64,000 nucleotides of DNA from Lysobacter enzymogenes. GTDB lineage: Bacteria; Pseudomonadota; Gammaproteobacteria; Xanthomonadales; Xanthomonadaceae. The number at the start of each line of letters is the position of its first letter. Position 1 is the first letter of the stretch. Location of the stretch: positions 3,410,001 to 3,474,000 of the forward strand of contig NZ_CP067396.1 in the NCBI RefSeq assembly GCF_023617245.1, read 5' to 3'. The position numbers were made by a program, and so were the translations under genes. Positions 8,277-17,670 of this stretch are shown piece by piece. The notes under the pieces were generated by a model. The model did not search any database. It had not been told where the DNA came from and was given only the letters and a program-made list of their open reading frames with translations.

Positions 8277-8397
8277 GGCGAAGGCCCGGCGGATGGGAGG
8301 CGAAACGGACCGCCCACACGCTAGCGGCCGCGCCGCGCGGGCGCAACCGCGCGGCGGTTTTGGAAATGTTTCGCCGGTTTTCGACGGCGCGCGGCTG

Positions 8398-8483
8398 GTG
8401 TGGGAGGGACTTCAGTCCCGATGCTTTTCGGCCGGATCGCCGCGATCTGAGCGAAAGGCATCGGGACTGAAGTCCCTCCCACC
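8398..8483. repeat. family A palindromic repeat, complete copy
   Basis: Left arm GTGTGGGAGGGACTTCAGTC and right arm GGACTGAAGTCCCTCCCACC. The compensated change (GGCC to GACT paired with AGTC) keeps the hairpin intact, which argues for selection on, or copying of, the folded form. It lies between the glycosylasparaginase promoter region and the end of the TPR gene. Confidence 0.85.
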
Positions 8484-8570
8484 ACAGCAACAGCGAGGCG
8501 CTGGTGGAACCGGGCCCGCTCGGGCCCCGGCATCCACTGGCTTGTCGTTACTCGCCGATCGCGCGCGGCT

Positions 8571-10865
8571 TCAAAGCCCGTACGCCTCGATCACCGCCTC
8601 GTGCCGCGACACGTCCGCGCCGGCCTGTTCGGCCAGTTGCGGCCAACTCAACGGGTGCTCCCAGCCGGCGGTGAGTTCGTGCAGGCGCCGGTCCACGTCC
8701 GCCGGCGACGAGTGCGGCGGCGTGGCCAGGAAGAAGTACACGCCGGGCAGCGCCTCGTCTTCCTCGGTGTTGGGATCGCGCACGCGATAGTCGTCGCTGC
8801 TGCGCACCCACAACGACCATTCCTGCGCTTCGACCGCTTCGCACAGCGCTTCGAACGCGGCGTCGCCGGGATGCGCGCCGTCGACGAACCAGCTGCGGTA
8901 ATCGGCGCGATGGGCGGTGTGGACCACCCGGAACGGCGCCAGCCAGCGCTCGCGCTCGGTCTCGTCTTCCGGCGCCGGTTCCAGCGGCGCGGCGTCGAAC
9001 ACGACTTCGTCGCGCACGTGCTGGGGACGGCCCGGCGGCGCCACCGTGGTCACTTGCGCGGTGACCGGGCCGGTGCGCCGGGCCAGGCAGTCGTAGCTCT
9101 CGCCGTCGCGCTCGTAACGCACCCGCACCCAGCCCCAGGACTCGCGCACCGGGCCTTCGCTATCGCTCAGTTCCATGCCCAGGCGCGCGGCGCTGCGACG
9201 CACCGCGTCCCAGTCGCCGGCGGCGCTGGCGGCCGACATCAGGTCCCAGTCGTCGCCGCCGGGCTGTTCGGCCTGCTCGGCCAGCGCCGCGTACAACTGC
9301 ACGGCCTGGGCGAAGTCCTGTTCTTCCATGGCCGCGCGCGCCCACAGGCGGTTGGCGCCGCGCGCGTCGGGATCGGCCGCGAGCAGGCGCTGCACATGTC
9401 CGCCGACTTCGCGCCAGCGCGACTGGCGGAACGCCAGCTGCGCGCGGCACCAATGCGCGAACGGTTCGCGCACGGGCTGCAGCAGCGCGGCCAGGCGCTC
9501 GATCTGCGCGCCGGCGTCGGCATCGTCGAGCAGTTGGTCCAGCAATTGCCCCGCCGGCGATTCCTCCGAACCGGGATGGCGGCCGACGAAGTCCCACAAG
9601 TGCGCCAGCGCTTCCTCGCGCGCGCCGCAGGCCAGCATCGCCGAGGCCAGCAGGCCGGCCAGCGGGCCGTCGTCGCGGCGTTGGGCGTAGGCGGCGAGCA
9701 GCAGCTCCATGTCTTGCTCGGGATCGGAGCCCTCGCTGCCGCGCACGTGCTCGTAGACCTGCTCGGCCGGCATCGGCAGCGCGAATTCGCCGCCGCCGGC
9801 GGCGTCCAGGCGCGCGGCGAAGGCGTCGATCTGCTGCGCCGCGCCGAGGTCGGCGCGCAGCAGCGGCTGATGCCGGCGCGCCAGTTCCAGCGCGCGGCGC
9901 GCGCTCCACGGCGCGTTGCGCAGCAGCGCCAGTTCGCCGTGGCGCAGCGCTTGCTCGATGCAGCGGCGGTGCGCACCGACCTGATCCATGTGCGTGGCCA
10001 TCGACATCAGCAGCCGGCCCAGGCGCCAGTGGTTGTACTCGGGCTTGGCCTGCGCGATCAGCGCCATCGCCTCGGACCAGCGCGGATACAGCAGCGGCAC
10101 GATCAGCGGGCCGTATTCGGGCAGCGCGTCCCAGGCCTCGTCGATGCGGCCCTGGTGGGCCAGCACCAGCGCACGGAAGGTCTGTCGGCTGAGCCGGTCG
10201 CCGTCGTCGTCGTCGACCATGTCGTCTTCGTCGATCGCCGCCAGCTCGGACAGCGCCTCGTCGAAGCGGCCGGCGCGGAACAGCGCGCCGGCCTGGGTCT
10301 CGCGGTAGGCCACGCCCGGCTCGGCGCCGTCGCGCAGCATGTTCTGCGCCTGCCGCTGCAGGTACTCGACCGCGTCGGCGGCGCGGCCGTCGTCCATCAG
10401 CGCCAGCGCGTATTCGCGGCTGATGCAGTCGTAACAGGCGCGGCTGGGCTCGATCCGCGCCAGCGTCTCCTCGCTCACCGCCAGCCGCTCGGGCACCCAG
10501 CCCGGGCCGTCGACGTTGCCGTAGCAGATCGCGATGTCCTGGGTCACGCACACCGACTGCGGGCACTGCTGGGTCTGGTCGCGGTGGGCGAACTCCAGCA
10601 GCGACACCGCCTCGGGCAGCGCCTTGTCGCCCTCGGCGAGGTTGCGCATGCGGTTCTGCAGGCCCCAATGGCGGAAGAACACTTCCAGCCACGGATGCTG
10701 CATCGCGCGCGCGGCGGCCAGCGCCTCGGGCAGCATCGCCTCGACCCGCTCGGGATGGTTCTCGTGCAGTTCGTGCGGGATGCGGTTGATCAGCTCGACC
10801 AGGCGGTACTGGCCGGCCTCGCGCAGTTCATCGCTGAGGTCTTCGATCCATTGGAAGATGTCCAT
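8571..10865 (-). CDS. large TPR-repeat protein partnered with an HSP90-like ATPase
   Basis: 764 aa, cytoplasmic (no signal or membrane segment). The ATG at 10865 has GGGGAG 8 nt upstream; longer frames read into the neighbouring gene. The first two thirds are helical repeats of TPR type (e.g. ALMDDGRAADAVEYLQRQAQ, AGALFRAGRFDEALSELAAI, RALVLAHQGRIDEAWDALPE). The last ~200 residues change character (ESWGWVRVRYERDGESYDCLARR...) and may be a separate beta-rich domain. The gene follows the HSP90-like gene by 101 bp with a GC-rich hairpin between them. In eukaryotes TPR proteins dock on HSP90, so a co-chaperone or client-adaptor role is an attractive inference, not shown. Confidence 0.85.
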   Translation of the reverse strand: MDIFQWIEDLSDELREAGQYRLVELINRIPHELHENHPERVEAMLPEALAAARAMQHPWLEVFFRHWGLQNRMRNLAEGDKALPEAVSLLEFAHRDQTQQCPQSVCVTQDIAICYGNVDGPGWVPERLAVSEETLARIEPSRACYDCISREYALALMDDGRAADAVEYLQRQAQNMLRDGAEPGVAYRETQAGALFRAGRFDEALSELAAIDEDDMVDDDDGDRLSRQTFRALVLAHQGRIDEAWDALPEYGPLIVPLLYPRWSEAMALIAQAKPEYNHWRLGRLLMSMATHMDQVGAHRRCIEQALRHGELALLRNAPWSARRALELARRHQPLLRADLGAAQQIDAFAARLDAAGGGEFALPMPAEQVYEHVRGSEGSDPEQDMELLLAAYAQRRDDGPLAGLLASAMLACGAREEALAHLWDFVGRHPGSEESPAGQLLDQLLDDADAGAQIERLAALLQPVREPFAHWCRAQLAFRQSRWREVGGHVQRLLAADPDARGANRLWARAAMEEQDFAQAVQLYAALAEQAEQPGGDDWDLMSAASAAGDWDAVRRSAARLGMELSDSEGPVRESWGWVRVRYERDGESYDCLARRTGPVTAQVTTVAPPGRPQHVRDEVVFDAAPLEPAPEDETERERWLAPFRVVHTAHRADYRSWFVDGAHPGDAAFEALCEAVEAQEWSLWVRSSDDYRVRDPNTEEDEALPGVYFFLATPPHSSPADVDRRLHELTAGWEHPLSWPQLAEQAGADVSRHEAVIEAYGL

Positions 10866-10919
10866 ATCGGTTGCTCCCCGTTTGGCTATGGCGCTTTGGC
10901 GAATGGGTGGAGGGCGCCG

Positions 10920-10945
10920 CGCCGCCGCTGCGCGAAGCGGCGGCG
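10920..10945. promoter_or_regulatory. 10+6+10 bp GC-rich hairpin between the HSP90-like and TPR genes
   Basis: CGCCGCCGCT and AGCGGCGGCG pair perfectly around the loop GCGCGA. No T-run follows. It may stabilise or partly attenuate the message and so set the ratio of the two proteins. Confidence 0.4.
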
Positions 10946-10966
10946 AACGCGGCGCGGTCGCGCGGA

Positions 10967-12838
10967 TCAGGCGGTGGGCCGCTCGTCCTGCGCCTGGGTT
11001 TCGGCTACCGGCGCGGGCCCGGACGGCAGCAGCCGCAACGCGCTGTCGCCGATCGCGGCGAGCGCGCCGTTGAGGCGCGGGCCCTGGCCGTCGGCCTCGC
11101 TGTGGCTGTCCATCAATTGCTTGATCGCCTTGAGCAGGCGCGCCGCCGGCGCGGCCGCGGCCGGGTCGCGGCGGGCGGTGTCCAGCAGCGCCTGGATCGC
11201 GGGATTGTCGAGATTGACGTACAGCCGCGCCTGCGCCGAGCCGTCGATGCCGGCGGTGAAGCCGCGCACCAGCCGCAACGCGGTCATCGAGATGCGCTTG
11301 TCGGCCTCGTCGCTTTCCAGCCGCCGCTTGAGCTCGGCCTCGCGGTCGGGCACCGCCATCAGCGGCAGTTCGGCCGGGGCGAAGCGCGCCGGCACCAGCT
11401 TCTCGCCGTCGGCCAGGATCTCGCGCAGCCAGTCCAGCTGCGCCTGCGGCAACGATTGTTCGGTGAACAGCTGGCGGTTGCCCTGCTCGGTGCCGATCTC
11501 GATCAGCCGGCCGCCGTGGCGCTGCACCCACTGACGCAGGAACGGCAGCACCGCGTAGCGGTCGCCGCGCGCGACCGGCACGCCGAGCATGCGGAACAGC
11601 ATGTCCTCGAAGCCGCCGCCGCCGAGGCCGACGTGGATCGCGCCGTCGCGGCGCAGCGCGCCGGCGCGCAGTTCGCCGTGCGAACTGGGAATGCGCACTT
11701 CGCCGGCCAGCAGTTCGAACAGCCGCGCATCGCCCAGCGCCGCGCCCAGCAGCGCCTCGTTGTGGCGCGCCAGGATCCGCCGCCAGGCCTCGGGCTGCTC
11801 GCGCGCGAGCGCGGCCAGGCCGACGATCAGCGCCTCGGAAATCGCGTGCTGGGCGCTGCGGTAAGCGTCGTTGCGCTGCAGGTCCTCGCGGCTCGCGGTC
11901 GGCATCAGCCGGCTGGATTCGATCACTCCGCCGGCGAAGCCGGCCCAGCTGGGCAGCAGTTCGCGCGCGTCGTCGTCGAGCAGCATGCCGCGCACGAACA
12001 CCGACAGGTTGCGGTTGTCGCTGTTGCCGTAGGTGCCGCCGTCCTGCACCCACAGCAGGCCCTTGAGGTCGTGCTCGGGCGCGGACACCGGCAGCGCGCA
12101 GATCGGTTCGAACTGGGATTCGAAGCGGCTGGCGAAACGCAGCTGGCGCTTGCGCGCCTGCACCGGGTGTTCGTTGCCGGCGTCGGGATCGCGCCAGGGC
12201 GGCGGCTCGGGATTGACCGGCTCGGCGGCCGCGCCGATGAAGATCGGCACCCGCAGCAGCGCGCAATAGCGGCCGAGCACGCGCGCCAGGTAGTCCTCGC
12301 CGGCCAGCCGCGCGTGTTCCGGGCGCAGCAGCAGCTCGACCACGGTACCGACCTCGCGCGCCGGCGCCGGACTCAGCGAGTACTGCTCGCCGTTGCTGGA
12401 CTGGTAACGCCAGCCGCGCCCGGGCTGCTGGTAGGACGTGGTGTGCACGGTCACCCGCTCGGCGATCACGAACGCCGACAGGAACCCCAGGCCGAACATG
12501 CCGATCAATTCGTCGCTGCCGGCGCCGGCCTGACGCAGGCCGCGGGTGTAGCCGACCCCGACCGTGGCCAGGTATTGATGGATTTCCGCGTCGGTCAGGC
12601 CGGTACCGGTGTCGGTCACCCGCACCGTGCGCGCGCCGATGTCGCCGCTGACGACGATGCGCGGCGCAACCGGCGGTTGCGGGTCTTCCAGGCGGCGGCG
12701 GACGATCGAGTCGTGGGCGTTCTGCACCAGCTCGCGCAGCGCCACCAACGGGGTCGAATACAGGTGTTGGCCCAGCACGGTCATCAGGCCGCCCAGGTCG
12801 ACCCCCGCCGTGCGCAGCTGTGCGTGATCGCCTTCCAA
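10967..12838 (-). CDS. HSP90-family (GHKL) ATPase, divergent HtpG-like protein
   Basis: 623 aa, close to E. coli HtpG in length. The ATP-binding Bergerat fold is clear: RELVQNAHDS (residues 35-44; E36, N40), TDTGTGLT (75-82) and LIGMFGLGFLSAF (111-123). The middle domain keeps HSP90 signatures: NLSVFVRGMLLDD, ARELLPSWAGFAGGVIESS, and TASREDLQRND with the Arg that senses ATP gamma-phosphate. The rest diverges from standard HtpG, so this looks like a paralogue rather than the housekeeping chaperone. The start is TTG (12836-12838) with GGAG about 10 nt upstream; no nearby ATG would keep the domain whole. No sigma-32-type promoter was seen upstream, unlike the true heat-shock operon in this window. 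Confidence 0.85.
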   Translation of the reverse strand: MEGDHAQLRTAGVDLGGLMTVLGQHLYSTPLVALRELVQNAHDSIVRRRLEDPQPPVAPRIVVSGDIGARTVRVTDTGTGLTDAEIHQYLATVGVGYTRGLRQAGAGSDELIGMFGLGFLSAFVIAERVTVHTTSYQQPGRGWRYQSSNGEQYSLSPAPAREVGTVVELLLRPEHARLAGEDYLARVLGRYCALLRVPIFIGAAAEPVNPEPPPWRDPDAGNEHPVQARKRQLRFASRFESQFEPICALPVSAPEHDLKGLLWVQDGGTYGNSDNRNLSVFVRGMLLDDDARELLPSWAGFAGGVIESSRLMPTASREDLQRNDAYRSAQHAISEALIVGLAALAREQPEAWRRILARHNEALLGAALGDARLFELLAGEVRIPSSHGELRAGALRRDGAIHVGLGGGGFEDMLFRMLGVPVARGDRYAVLPFLRQWVQRHGGRLIEIGTEQGNRQLFTEQSLPQAQLDWLREILADGEKLVPARFAPAELPLMAVPDREAELKRRLESDEADKRISMTALRLVRGFTAGIDGSAQARLYVNLDNPAIQALLDTARRDPAAAAPAARLLKAIKQLMDSHSEADGQGPRLNGALAAIGDSALRLLPSGPAPVAETQAQDERPTA

Positions 12839-12982
12839 GTCCCGCCGCTCCCTACGTGCGCGCAGTTCGTGCGCAAGACCGCAAAGTTAGCAGACAAGCG
12901 CCGGCCGCGGCAGCGCGCGCGGCGCCGCCCGGCGGCGCGCCGGCGGCGCGCGCGCGTACCGACAGGAACCGCAAAGCGCCGC

Positions 12983-14080
12983 TCAGCGTTCGAGCAGGTC
13001 CTGGGTGTTGGCGGCGTTGTTGACGATGTTCGACAGCGGCAGCAACTGGTTGACGAAGCGGTTCCAGCGGGTCACCCCGGCCGGGCCGACGAAGACCACG
13101 TCGCCGGCGCGCACGTGGAAGCGGCTGCCGAGCGCGAACGCGGCCGGCGACTTGGCGCTGAGGTGGAAGATCGTCGCCGGCTGCTTGTCCTGGGTCTCCA
13201 CGCCGCGTATGACGTATACCGAATCGCCCTTGGCGGTCAGCGGATTGAGCCCGCCGGCGCGGCCCAGGGCCTGGGTCAGGGTCAGGTCGGTGGTCTTGAA
13301 GGTCATCGCCTGCGGCCGCACCACCTCGCCGACCACATAGACCTCCTTGCGGTCGTTGTAGGGCATGTACAGGTGGTCGCCGGCCTTGAGGTAGATGTCC
13401 TTGGCGACCGAGCCGCCGCGGTTGAGTTCGTCCAGGTCGAGGCGGTACTGGCGGCCCTCGCGGGTCAGCACGAAGCCGGCGAGGTCGGCGCGGATCGGAT
13501 CGACCGTGGCCGCGCCGATCGCCTGGGCCAGGGTCAGCGGCGTGGCGGTGATCGGCTGGCGCTCGGTCTTGACGAACGCGCCCTGCAGGGTCACCCGCTG
13601 GCTGCCGTAGTCGATGATGCTGACGTCGACCTGCGGGCTTTGCACGTAATGCGAGATGCGCGAGGTGATCTGCGAGCGCAGTTCCTCGATGGTCAGGCCC
13701 TCGGCGCGGATCATGCCGACATAGGGATAGAACAAGGTCCCGTCCGGGCGCACCAGGCGGCCGTTGGCCGCGGTCTGCTGCTGGGTGCCGGCCGGCGAGG
13801 TGAGTTCGGGATGGTCCCAGATGGTGATGTACAAGGTGTCGCCGCGGCCGATGCGGTAGGCCTCGGGCTGGTACGCCATCAGCTCGATCGGAATCGAGGT
13901 CTCGACCCGCTGTTGCGCCGACAGGTAATCGGGCGTGATCGCCACCATCTGGATGTGGCCGTCCTTCGCCAGGTCGCTGCGCGCGAACTGCGCGGGCGAG
14001 ATGTACTGGCCCGGCGCGAACGCGCAGCCGCCGAGTCCGACGATGGCGGCCACGGCCGCGACGCCCGAAATCTTGATCAT
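12983..14080 (-). CDS. wza: Wza-type polysaccharide export outer-membrane lipoprotein
   Basis: 365 aa. The ATG at 14080 opens a lipoprotein signal (MIKISGVAAVAAIVGLGGCA) with lipidated Cys19. The PES domain follows (YRIGRGDTLYITIWDHPEL), then two SLBB-type beta-grasp repeats (QRVTLQGAFVKTERQPITAT; KEVYVVGEVVRPQAMTFKTT). Wza forms the channel that carries capsular or exopolysaccharide across the outer membrane, in line with Wzc. Length fits the family (about 360-380 aa). It is divergent from wzb-wzc, separated by a 623-bp space that must carry both promoters. Confidence 0.92.
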   Translation of the reverse strand: MIKISGVAAVAAIVGLGGCAFAPGQYISPAQFARSDLAKDGHIQMVAITPDYLSAQQRVETSIPIELMAYQPEAYRIGRGDTLYITIWDHPELTSPAGTQQQTAANGRLVRPDGTLFYPYVGMIRAEGLTIEELRSQITSRISHYVQSPQVDVSIIDYGSQRVTLQGAFVKTERQPITATPLTLAQAIGAATVDPIRADLAGFVLTREGRQYRLDLDELNRGGSVAKDIYLKAGDHLYMPYNDRKEVYVVGEVVRPQAMTFKTTDLTLTQALGRAGGLNPLTAKGDSVYVIRGVETQDKQPATIFHLSAKSPAAFALGSRFHVRAGDVVFVGPAGVTRWNRFVNQLLPLSNIVNNAANTQDLLER

Positions 14081-14187
14081 GCGGAAAGAGTCTCTAGAGC
14101 GGAAACACGAAGGGGGCGCGCCGCGGCGCGCAAGGGCGGGCCGTCGGCGCAGGGGAAGTTTCGTGCGAAACCGCTTGCCCGGCGCGG

Positions 14188-14209
14188 CGCCGGCGCAGTT
14201 GCGCCGGCG
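14188..14209. promoter_or_regulatory. 10+2+10 bp perfect palindrome in the wza leader region
   Basis: CGCCGGCGCA, GT, TGCGCCGGCG, a perfect inverted repeat 108-129 bp upstream of wza. It could be an operator or an attenuating leader hairpin in the exopolysaccharide regulatory region. Confidence 0.4.
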
Positions 14210-14563
14210 AGGCGGCGCGGTGCGGGGAATGGATGCTGGGTTGGGACATGGGGCTGTAAGCGTCGCGCACAAAGTTGGTGAGGCCCCCGTGGCGCGCAGT
14301 ATAGCCACCGCGCGCGCATCGCTGTCACTCACCCGCGTTGGAATCGCATCACGTTTCGCCGATGGCGCGCGCCGCGTACAGGTGAGGTTAGAAAAACCGG
14401 TGCGCGCAGAGCCCGCGCAACGCGGATCGCGCGATCGCCGATAAAAAACGAATGTTTAACGTCGGCTAAGCGGAATGCGCGGATTCGCGCGGTGCGCTTG
14501 AACGAAAAGAAAAGCATCGGGGTGAACTGCGTCACGACTTGCTCGATGCGTGTGGAGTTCGTG
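14210..14563. other. divergent regulatory space of the exopolysaccharide cluster
   Basis: No gene is supported here. GC content drops around 14430-14520 (stretches of A and T such as GATAAAAAACGAATG), unusual for this genome and typical of promoter or regulator-binding DNA. A sigma-70-like promoter for the plus strand lies at its right end. The wza promoter was not located with confidence. Confidence 0.5.
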
Positions 14564-14591
14564 TTGACCGCGTCATGACCTCGTCTATACA
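14564..14591 (+). promoter_or_regulatory. sigma-70-type promoter for wzb-wzc
   Basis: TTGACC (14564-14569), a 16-nt spacer, and TATACA (14586-14591). It is the best -35/-10 pair in the divergent space and lies about 112 bp before the wzb start, leaving a leader of roughly 100 nt. Confidence 0.6.
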
Positions 14592-14703
14592 TTCCCGCCT
14601 CGTTACGGGCCGGTCGGGGGGCGGGCTCGCAACACGGCGCGCGATGCGGGCGAACACTGCCGCGCGACTTTGCGCATGACGGCTCAAACGATAGGTTTTG
14701 CGT

Positions 14704-15135
14704 GTGTTCCGAAATGTTCTGGTCGTATGCGTCGGCAACATCTGCCGCAGTCCAACCGCGGAAACGTTGCTGCGCCACGCGTTGAAGAACGACGTACAGG
14801 TCGCGTCCGCGGGCCTCAAGGCCCTGGCCGGCCATCCGATCGACGCCACAGCACAGGCCGTGCTGTCCGGGCATGGATTGAGTGGGCAATCCCATGTCGC
14901 ACGCCAGATAGACCGCTCGATGATCGACGCGGCCGATCTGGTCTTGACCATGGAGCCATGGCACAGCGAGGCCGTGCTCCGCATCTCCCCACACGCGAGA
15001 GGAAAAACCTACTTGCTAGGCAAATGGCTGGACAGCACCAGCATCCCGGACCCCTACCGGCAATCGCAGCAGGCGTTCGAACGCGCGTATCAATTGATCG
15101 ACGCGGGCGTGCAGCGCTGGGCCGCGCATTTCTGA
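14704..15135 (+). CDS. wzb: low-molecular-weight protein tyrosine phosphatase (Wzb-like)
   Basis: 143 aa from a GTG start, giving MFRNVLVVCVGNICRS, the usual Wzb opening. A TTG six bases earlier is less likely because its spacing to the AGG ribosome site is too short. The active-site loop is C9-VGNIC-R15 (CX5R) and the general acid is D116 in PDPY. Wzb dephosphorylates the tyrosine kinase Wzc, and cycling of that phosphorylation is needed for polymer export. wzc follows after 260 bp, in which I see no gene. Confidence 0.93.
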   Translation: MFRNVLVVCVGNICRSPTAETLLRHALKNDVQVASAGLKALAGHPIDATAQAVLSGHGLSGQSHVARQIDRSMIDAADLVLTMEPWHSEAVLRISPHARGKTYLLGKWLDSTSIPDPYRQSQQAFERAYQLIDAGVQRWAAHF

Positions 15136-15395
15136 GCGCGGCGCGGCGCGCATCGCGGCGCTGAGCGCGAAGCGCGCGGGCCTCGTCGCCGGGCGCGCCG
15201 CAACGCTGCGCCGCGATGCCGCGAACGCGATGCCCTGAAGTGCCGAAGTTGCGCAGCGCGGTGCGCGCGGTCGCGACGTTTTCGCGCGCGGCGCCGCATC
15301 CGCTAGGCGATGCACGGACGCACTGCCGCTGAGCCCGATCCGCAAGCGCGCCCGCGGGCGCGTCGCTCCACCTACCATTCAAGGCCTTCCCCCCA

Positions 15396-17618
15396 ATGGC
15401 GGCAGTTTCCACCACGTCCGGCCCGCGTCAGGACGCCGGCAACGACGAAATCGACCTGGCCGCGCTGCTGGGCACCCTGTTCGATCACAAGTGGCTGATC
15501 GGCGCGGCCGTCGCGCTCGGCTTCGCGCTGAGCGTGGCCTATGCGCTGCTCGCCGCGCCGGTGTACCAGGCCAATGCGATGGTGCAGGTGGAGTCCAAGA
15601 CCCCCACCCTGCCCGGCCTGACCGCGGTCTCGCAGGCGCTGACCGATTCGGCGCCGCAGGCGATGACCGAAGTGTCGCTGCTGACTTCGCGCACCACGCT
15701 GGGCAAGGCGGTGGACGATCTCAAGCTCGACCTGCAGGTCGAGCCCGCGCGCTTCCCGCTGATCGGCGCGGCGATCGCGCGCCGCTTCCAGCCGTCCACC
15801 GGCAACGAAGTCGCCGCGCCGTGGTTCGGCCTGAACCGCTACGGCTGGGGCGGCGAAACGCTCGACATCGCCGAACTCGACGTGCCGCTGGACCTGGTCG
15901 GCAAGCCGCTGACCCTGATCGCCGGCGCCAACGGCAGCTTCGAACTGTTCGACGACCAGGACCAGCGCCTGCTCGGCGGCGACGCCGGCCAGCTCGCGGT
16001 CGGCGGCGGCGCCAAGCTCAAGGTCGAGCGCCTGCTGGCGAATCCCGGCATGCGTTTCGAAGTGACCCAACTCGCGCGCCTGGGCATCATCGCCTCGCTG
16101 CAGAACAACCTGACCGCGAGCGAGAAGGCCAAGGACTCGGGCATCATCCAGCTCAGCTACGAGCTCGGCGATCCGGTCCTGGCCCAGGCCACGCTGGAGG
16201 CGATCACCCGCCAGTACATCCGCCAGAACATCGAGCGCAACTCGGCCGAGGCCGCCAACAGCCTGCAGTTCGTCAACAAGCAGCTGCCCAACGTGCGCCG
16301 CGATCTGGAGAAAGCCGAGCACGCCCTGGCCCAGTACCAGTCGCAGGCGCACACCGTCGACATCACCCTCGACGCCAAGTCGCTGCTCGACCAGATCGTC
16401 TCGCTCGACACCAGCATCTCGCAGCTGCGCCTGCAGCAGGCCGAGGTGACCCGCCGCTACACGCCCGCGCATCCGGCCTACAAGGCGCTGATGGCGCAGA
16501 TCGGCGAGCTCGAAGCGAGCAAGCAGAAGATCAACGACCGCATCGGCACCCTGCCGCAGACCCAGCAGGAACTGATCGGCCTGACCCGCGAAGTGCAGGT
16601 CAGCACCCTGACCTACACCAACCTGCTCAATCAGGCCCAGCAGCTCGACATCGCCCGCGCCGGCACCGTCGGCAACGCCCGCATCGTCGACCGCGCGGTG
16701 GTCGACACCAGCCAGCCGGTCAAGCCCAAGCGCGCGCTGGTGGTCGCCATCGGCACCTTCCTCGCCGGTTTCCTGGCGGTGGCCTATGTGTTCCTGCGGC
16801 AGATGCTCAACCGCGGCGTCGAGCAGGTGGCCGAGATCGAGCAGATCGGCCTGCCGGTGCTGGCCTCGATCCCGATGAGCGCGTTCCAACGCGACCACGA
16901 GAAGGCCGGGCGCAAGCTGCGCGCCGCCGGCGGGCACAACGGCAAGCCGCACCTGCTGGCCATCGACGCGCCCAACGATCTGGCGATCGAGGCCATGCGC
17001 AGTCTGCGCACCGCCCTGCACTTCGCCCGCCTCGACGCCGGCAACAACATCCTGATGATCTGCGGCTCCAGCCCCGGCGCCGGCAAGACCTTCGTCTCCA
17101 CCAACCTGGCCGCGACCATCGCCCAGGGCGGCCAGCGCGTGCTGCTGATCGACGGCGACCTGCGCCGCAGCAGCCTGCACAAGGTGCTCGGCCAGGACCC
17201 GCGCAACGGCCTGTCGGACCTGCTCGCCGGGCGCATCGACATCCCCGCGGCGACCCGGCGCACGCCGATCGACAATCTGTCCTTCATCCCGCGCGGCGAA
17301 GCGCCGCCCAATCCGTCCGAACTGCTGATGCGGCCGGAACTCGGCGCTGTACTCAAGACCGCGGCGCTGCAGTACGACCTGGTCATCGTCGACACGCCGC
17401 CGATCCTGGCGGTGACCGACGCGGCCCTGATCGGCCGCCACGCCGGCACCTGCCTGATGGTGGTGCGCTTCGGCCTCAACCCCGCCAAGGAGCTCGCGCT
17501 GGCCGTGCAGCGCTTCGAGCAGAACGGCATCGACCTCAAGGGCGCGGTGTTCAACGCGGTCGAGCGCCGCCACGACACCCACTACGCCTACGGCTACGAG
17601 TACCGCTCCGGCGCGTGA
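15396..17618 (+). CDS. wzc: Wzc-type polysaccharide co-polymerase and BY-kinase
   Basis: 740 aa. Layout: cytoplasmic N-tail, TM1 at about 33-55, large periplasmic Wzz-type domain with coiled coil (about 260-380), TM2 at about 450-470, then the kinase. Walker A is GSSPGAGKT (about 556-564), Walker A' LLIDGDLRR (about 582) and Walker B LVIVDTPP (about 662). The C-terminal tyrosine cluster is short (HYAYGYEYRSGA, three Tyr). The protein controls chain length and opens the Wza channel; its state is set by Wzb. The start ATG lies after a weak ribosome site. Confidence 0.93.
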   Translation: MAAVSTTSGPRQDAGNDEIDLAALLGTLFDHKWLIGAAVALGFALSVAYALLAAPVYQANAMVQVESKTPTLPGLTAVSQALTDSAPQAMTEVSLLTSRTTLGKAVDDLKLDLQVEPARFPLIGAAIARRFQPSTGNEVAAPWFGLNRYGWGGETLDIAELDVPLDLVGKPLTLIAGANGSFELFDDQDQRLLGGDAGQLAVGGGAKLKVERLLANPGMRFEVTQLARLGIIASLQNNLTASEKAKDSGIIQLSYELGDPVLAQATLEAITRQYIRQNIERNSAEAANSLQFVNKQLPNVRRDLEKAEHALAQYQSQAHTVDITLDAKSLLDQIVSLDTSISQLRLQQAEVTRRYTPAHPAYKALMAQIGELEASKQKINDRIGTLPQTQQELIGLTREVQVSTLTYTNLLNQAQQLDIARAGTVGNARIVDRAVVDTSQPVKPKRALVVAIGTFLAGFLAVAYVFLRQMLNRGVEQVAEIEQIGLPVLASIPMSAFQRDHEKAGRKLRAAGGHNGKPHLLAIDAPNDLAIEAMRSLRTALHFARLDAGNNILMICGSSPGAGKTFVSTNLAATIAQGGQRVLLIDGDLRRSSLHKVLGQDPRNGLSDLLAGRIDIPAATRRTPIDNLSFIPRGEAPPNPSELLMRPELGAVLKTAALQYDLVIVDTPPILAVTDAALIGRHAGTCLMVVRFGLNPAKELALAVQRFEQNGIDLKGAVFNAVERRHDTHYAYGYEYRSGA

Positions 17619-17640
17619 GCGCGCGTTGCGCAACGACGAC

Positions 17641-17670
17641 GCCACGCCACGCCACGCCACGCCACGCTAC
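17641..17670. repeat. 5-bp tandem repeat after wzc
   Basis: Five exact copies of GCCAC followed by a degenerate one, 22 bp after the wzc stop. It is a simple repeat likely to vary in copy number by slippage. No coding sequence depends on it. Confidence 0.8.

Noticed and set aside
15372..17660. 762-codon open frame opposite wzc
   Set aside because: Antisense shadow; the Walker motifs of Wzc on the plus strand settle the coding strand.
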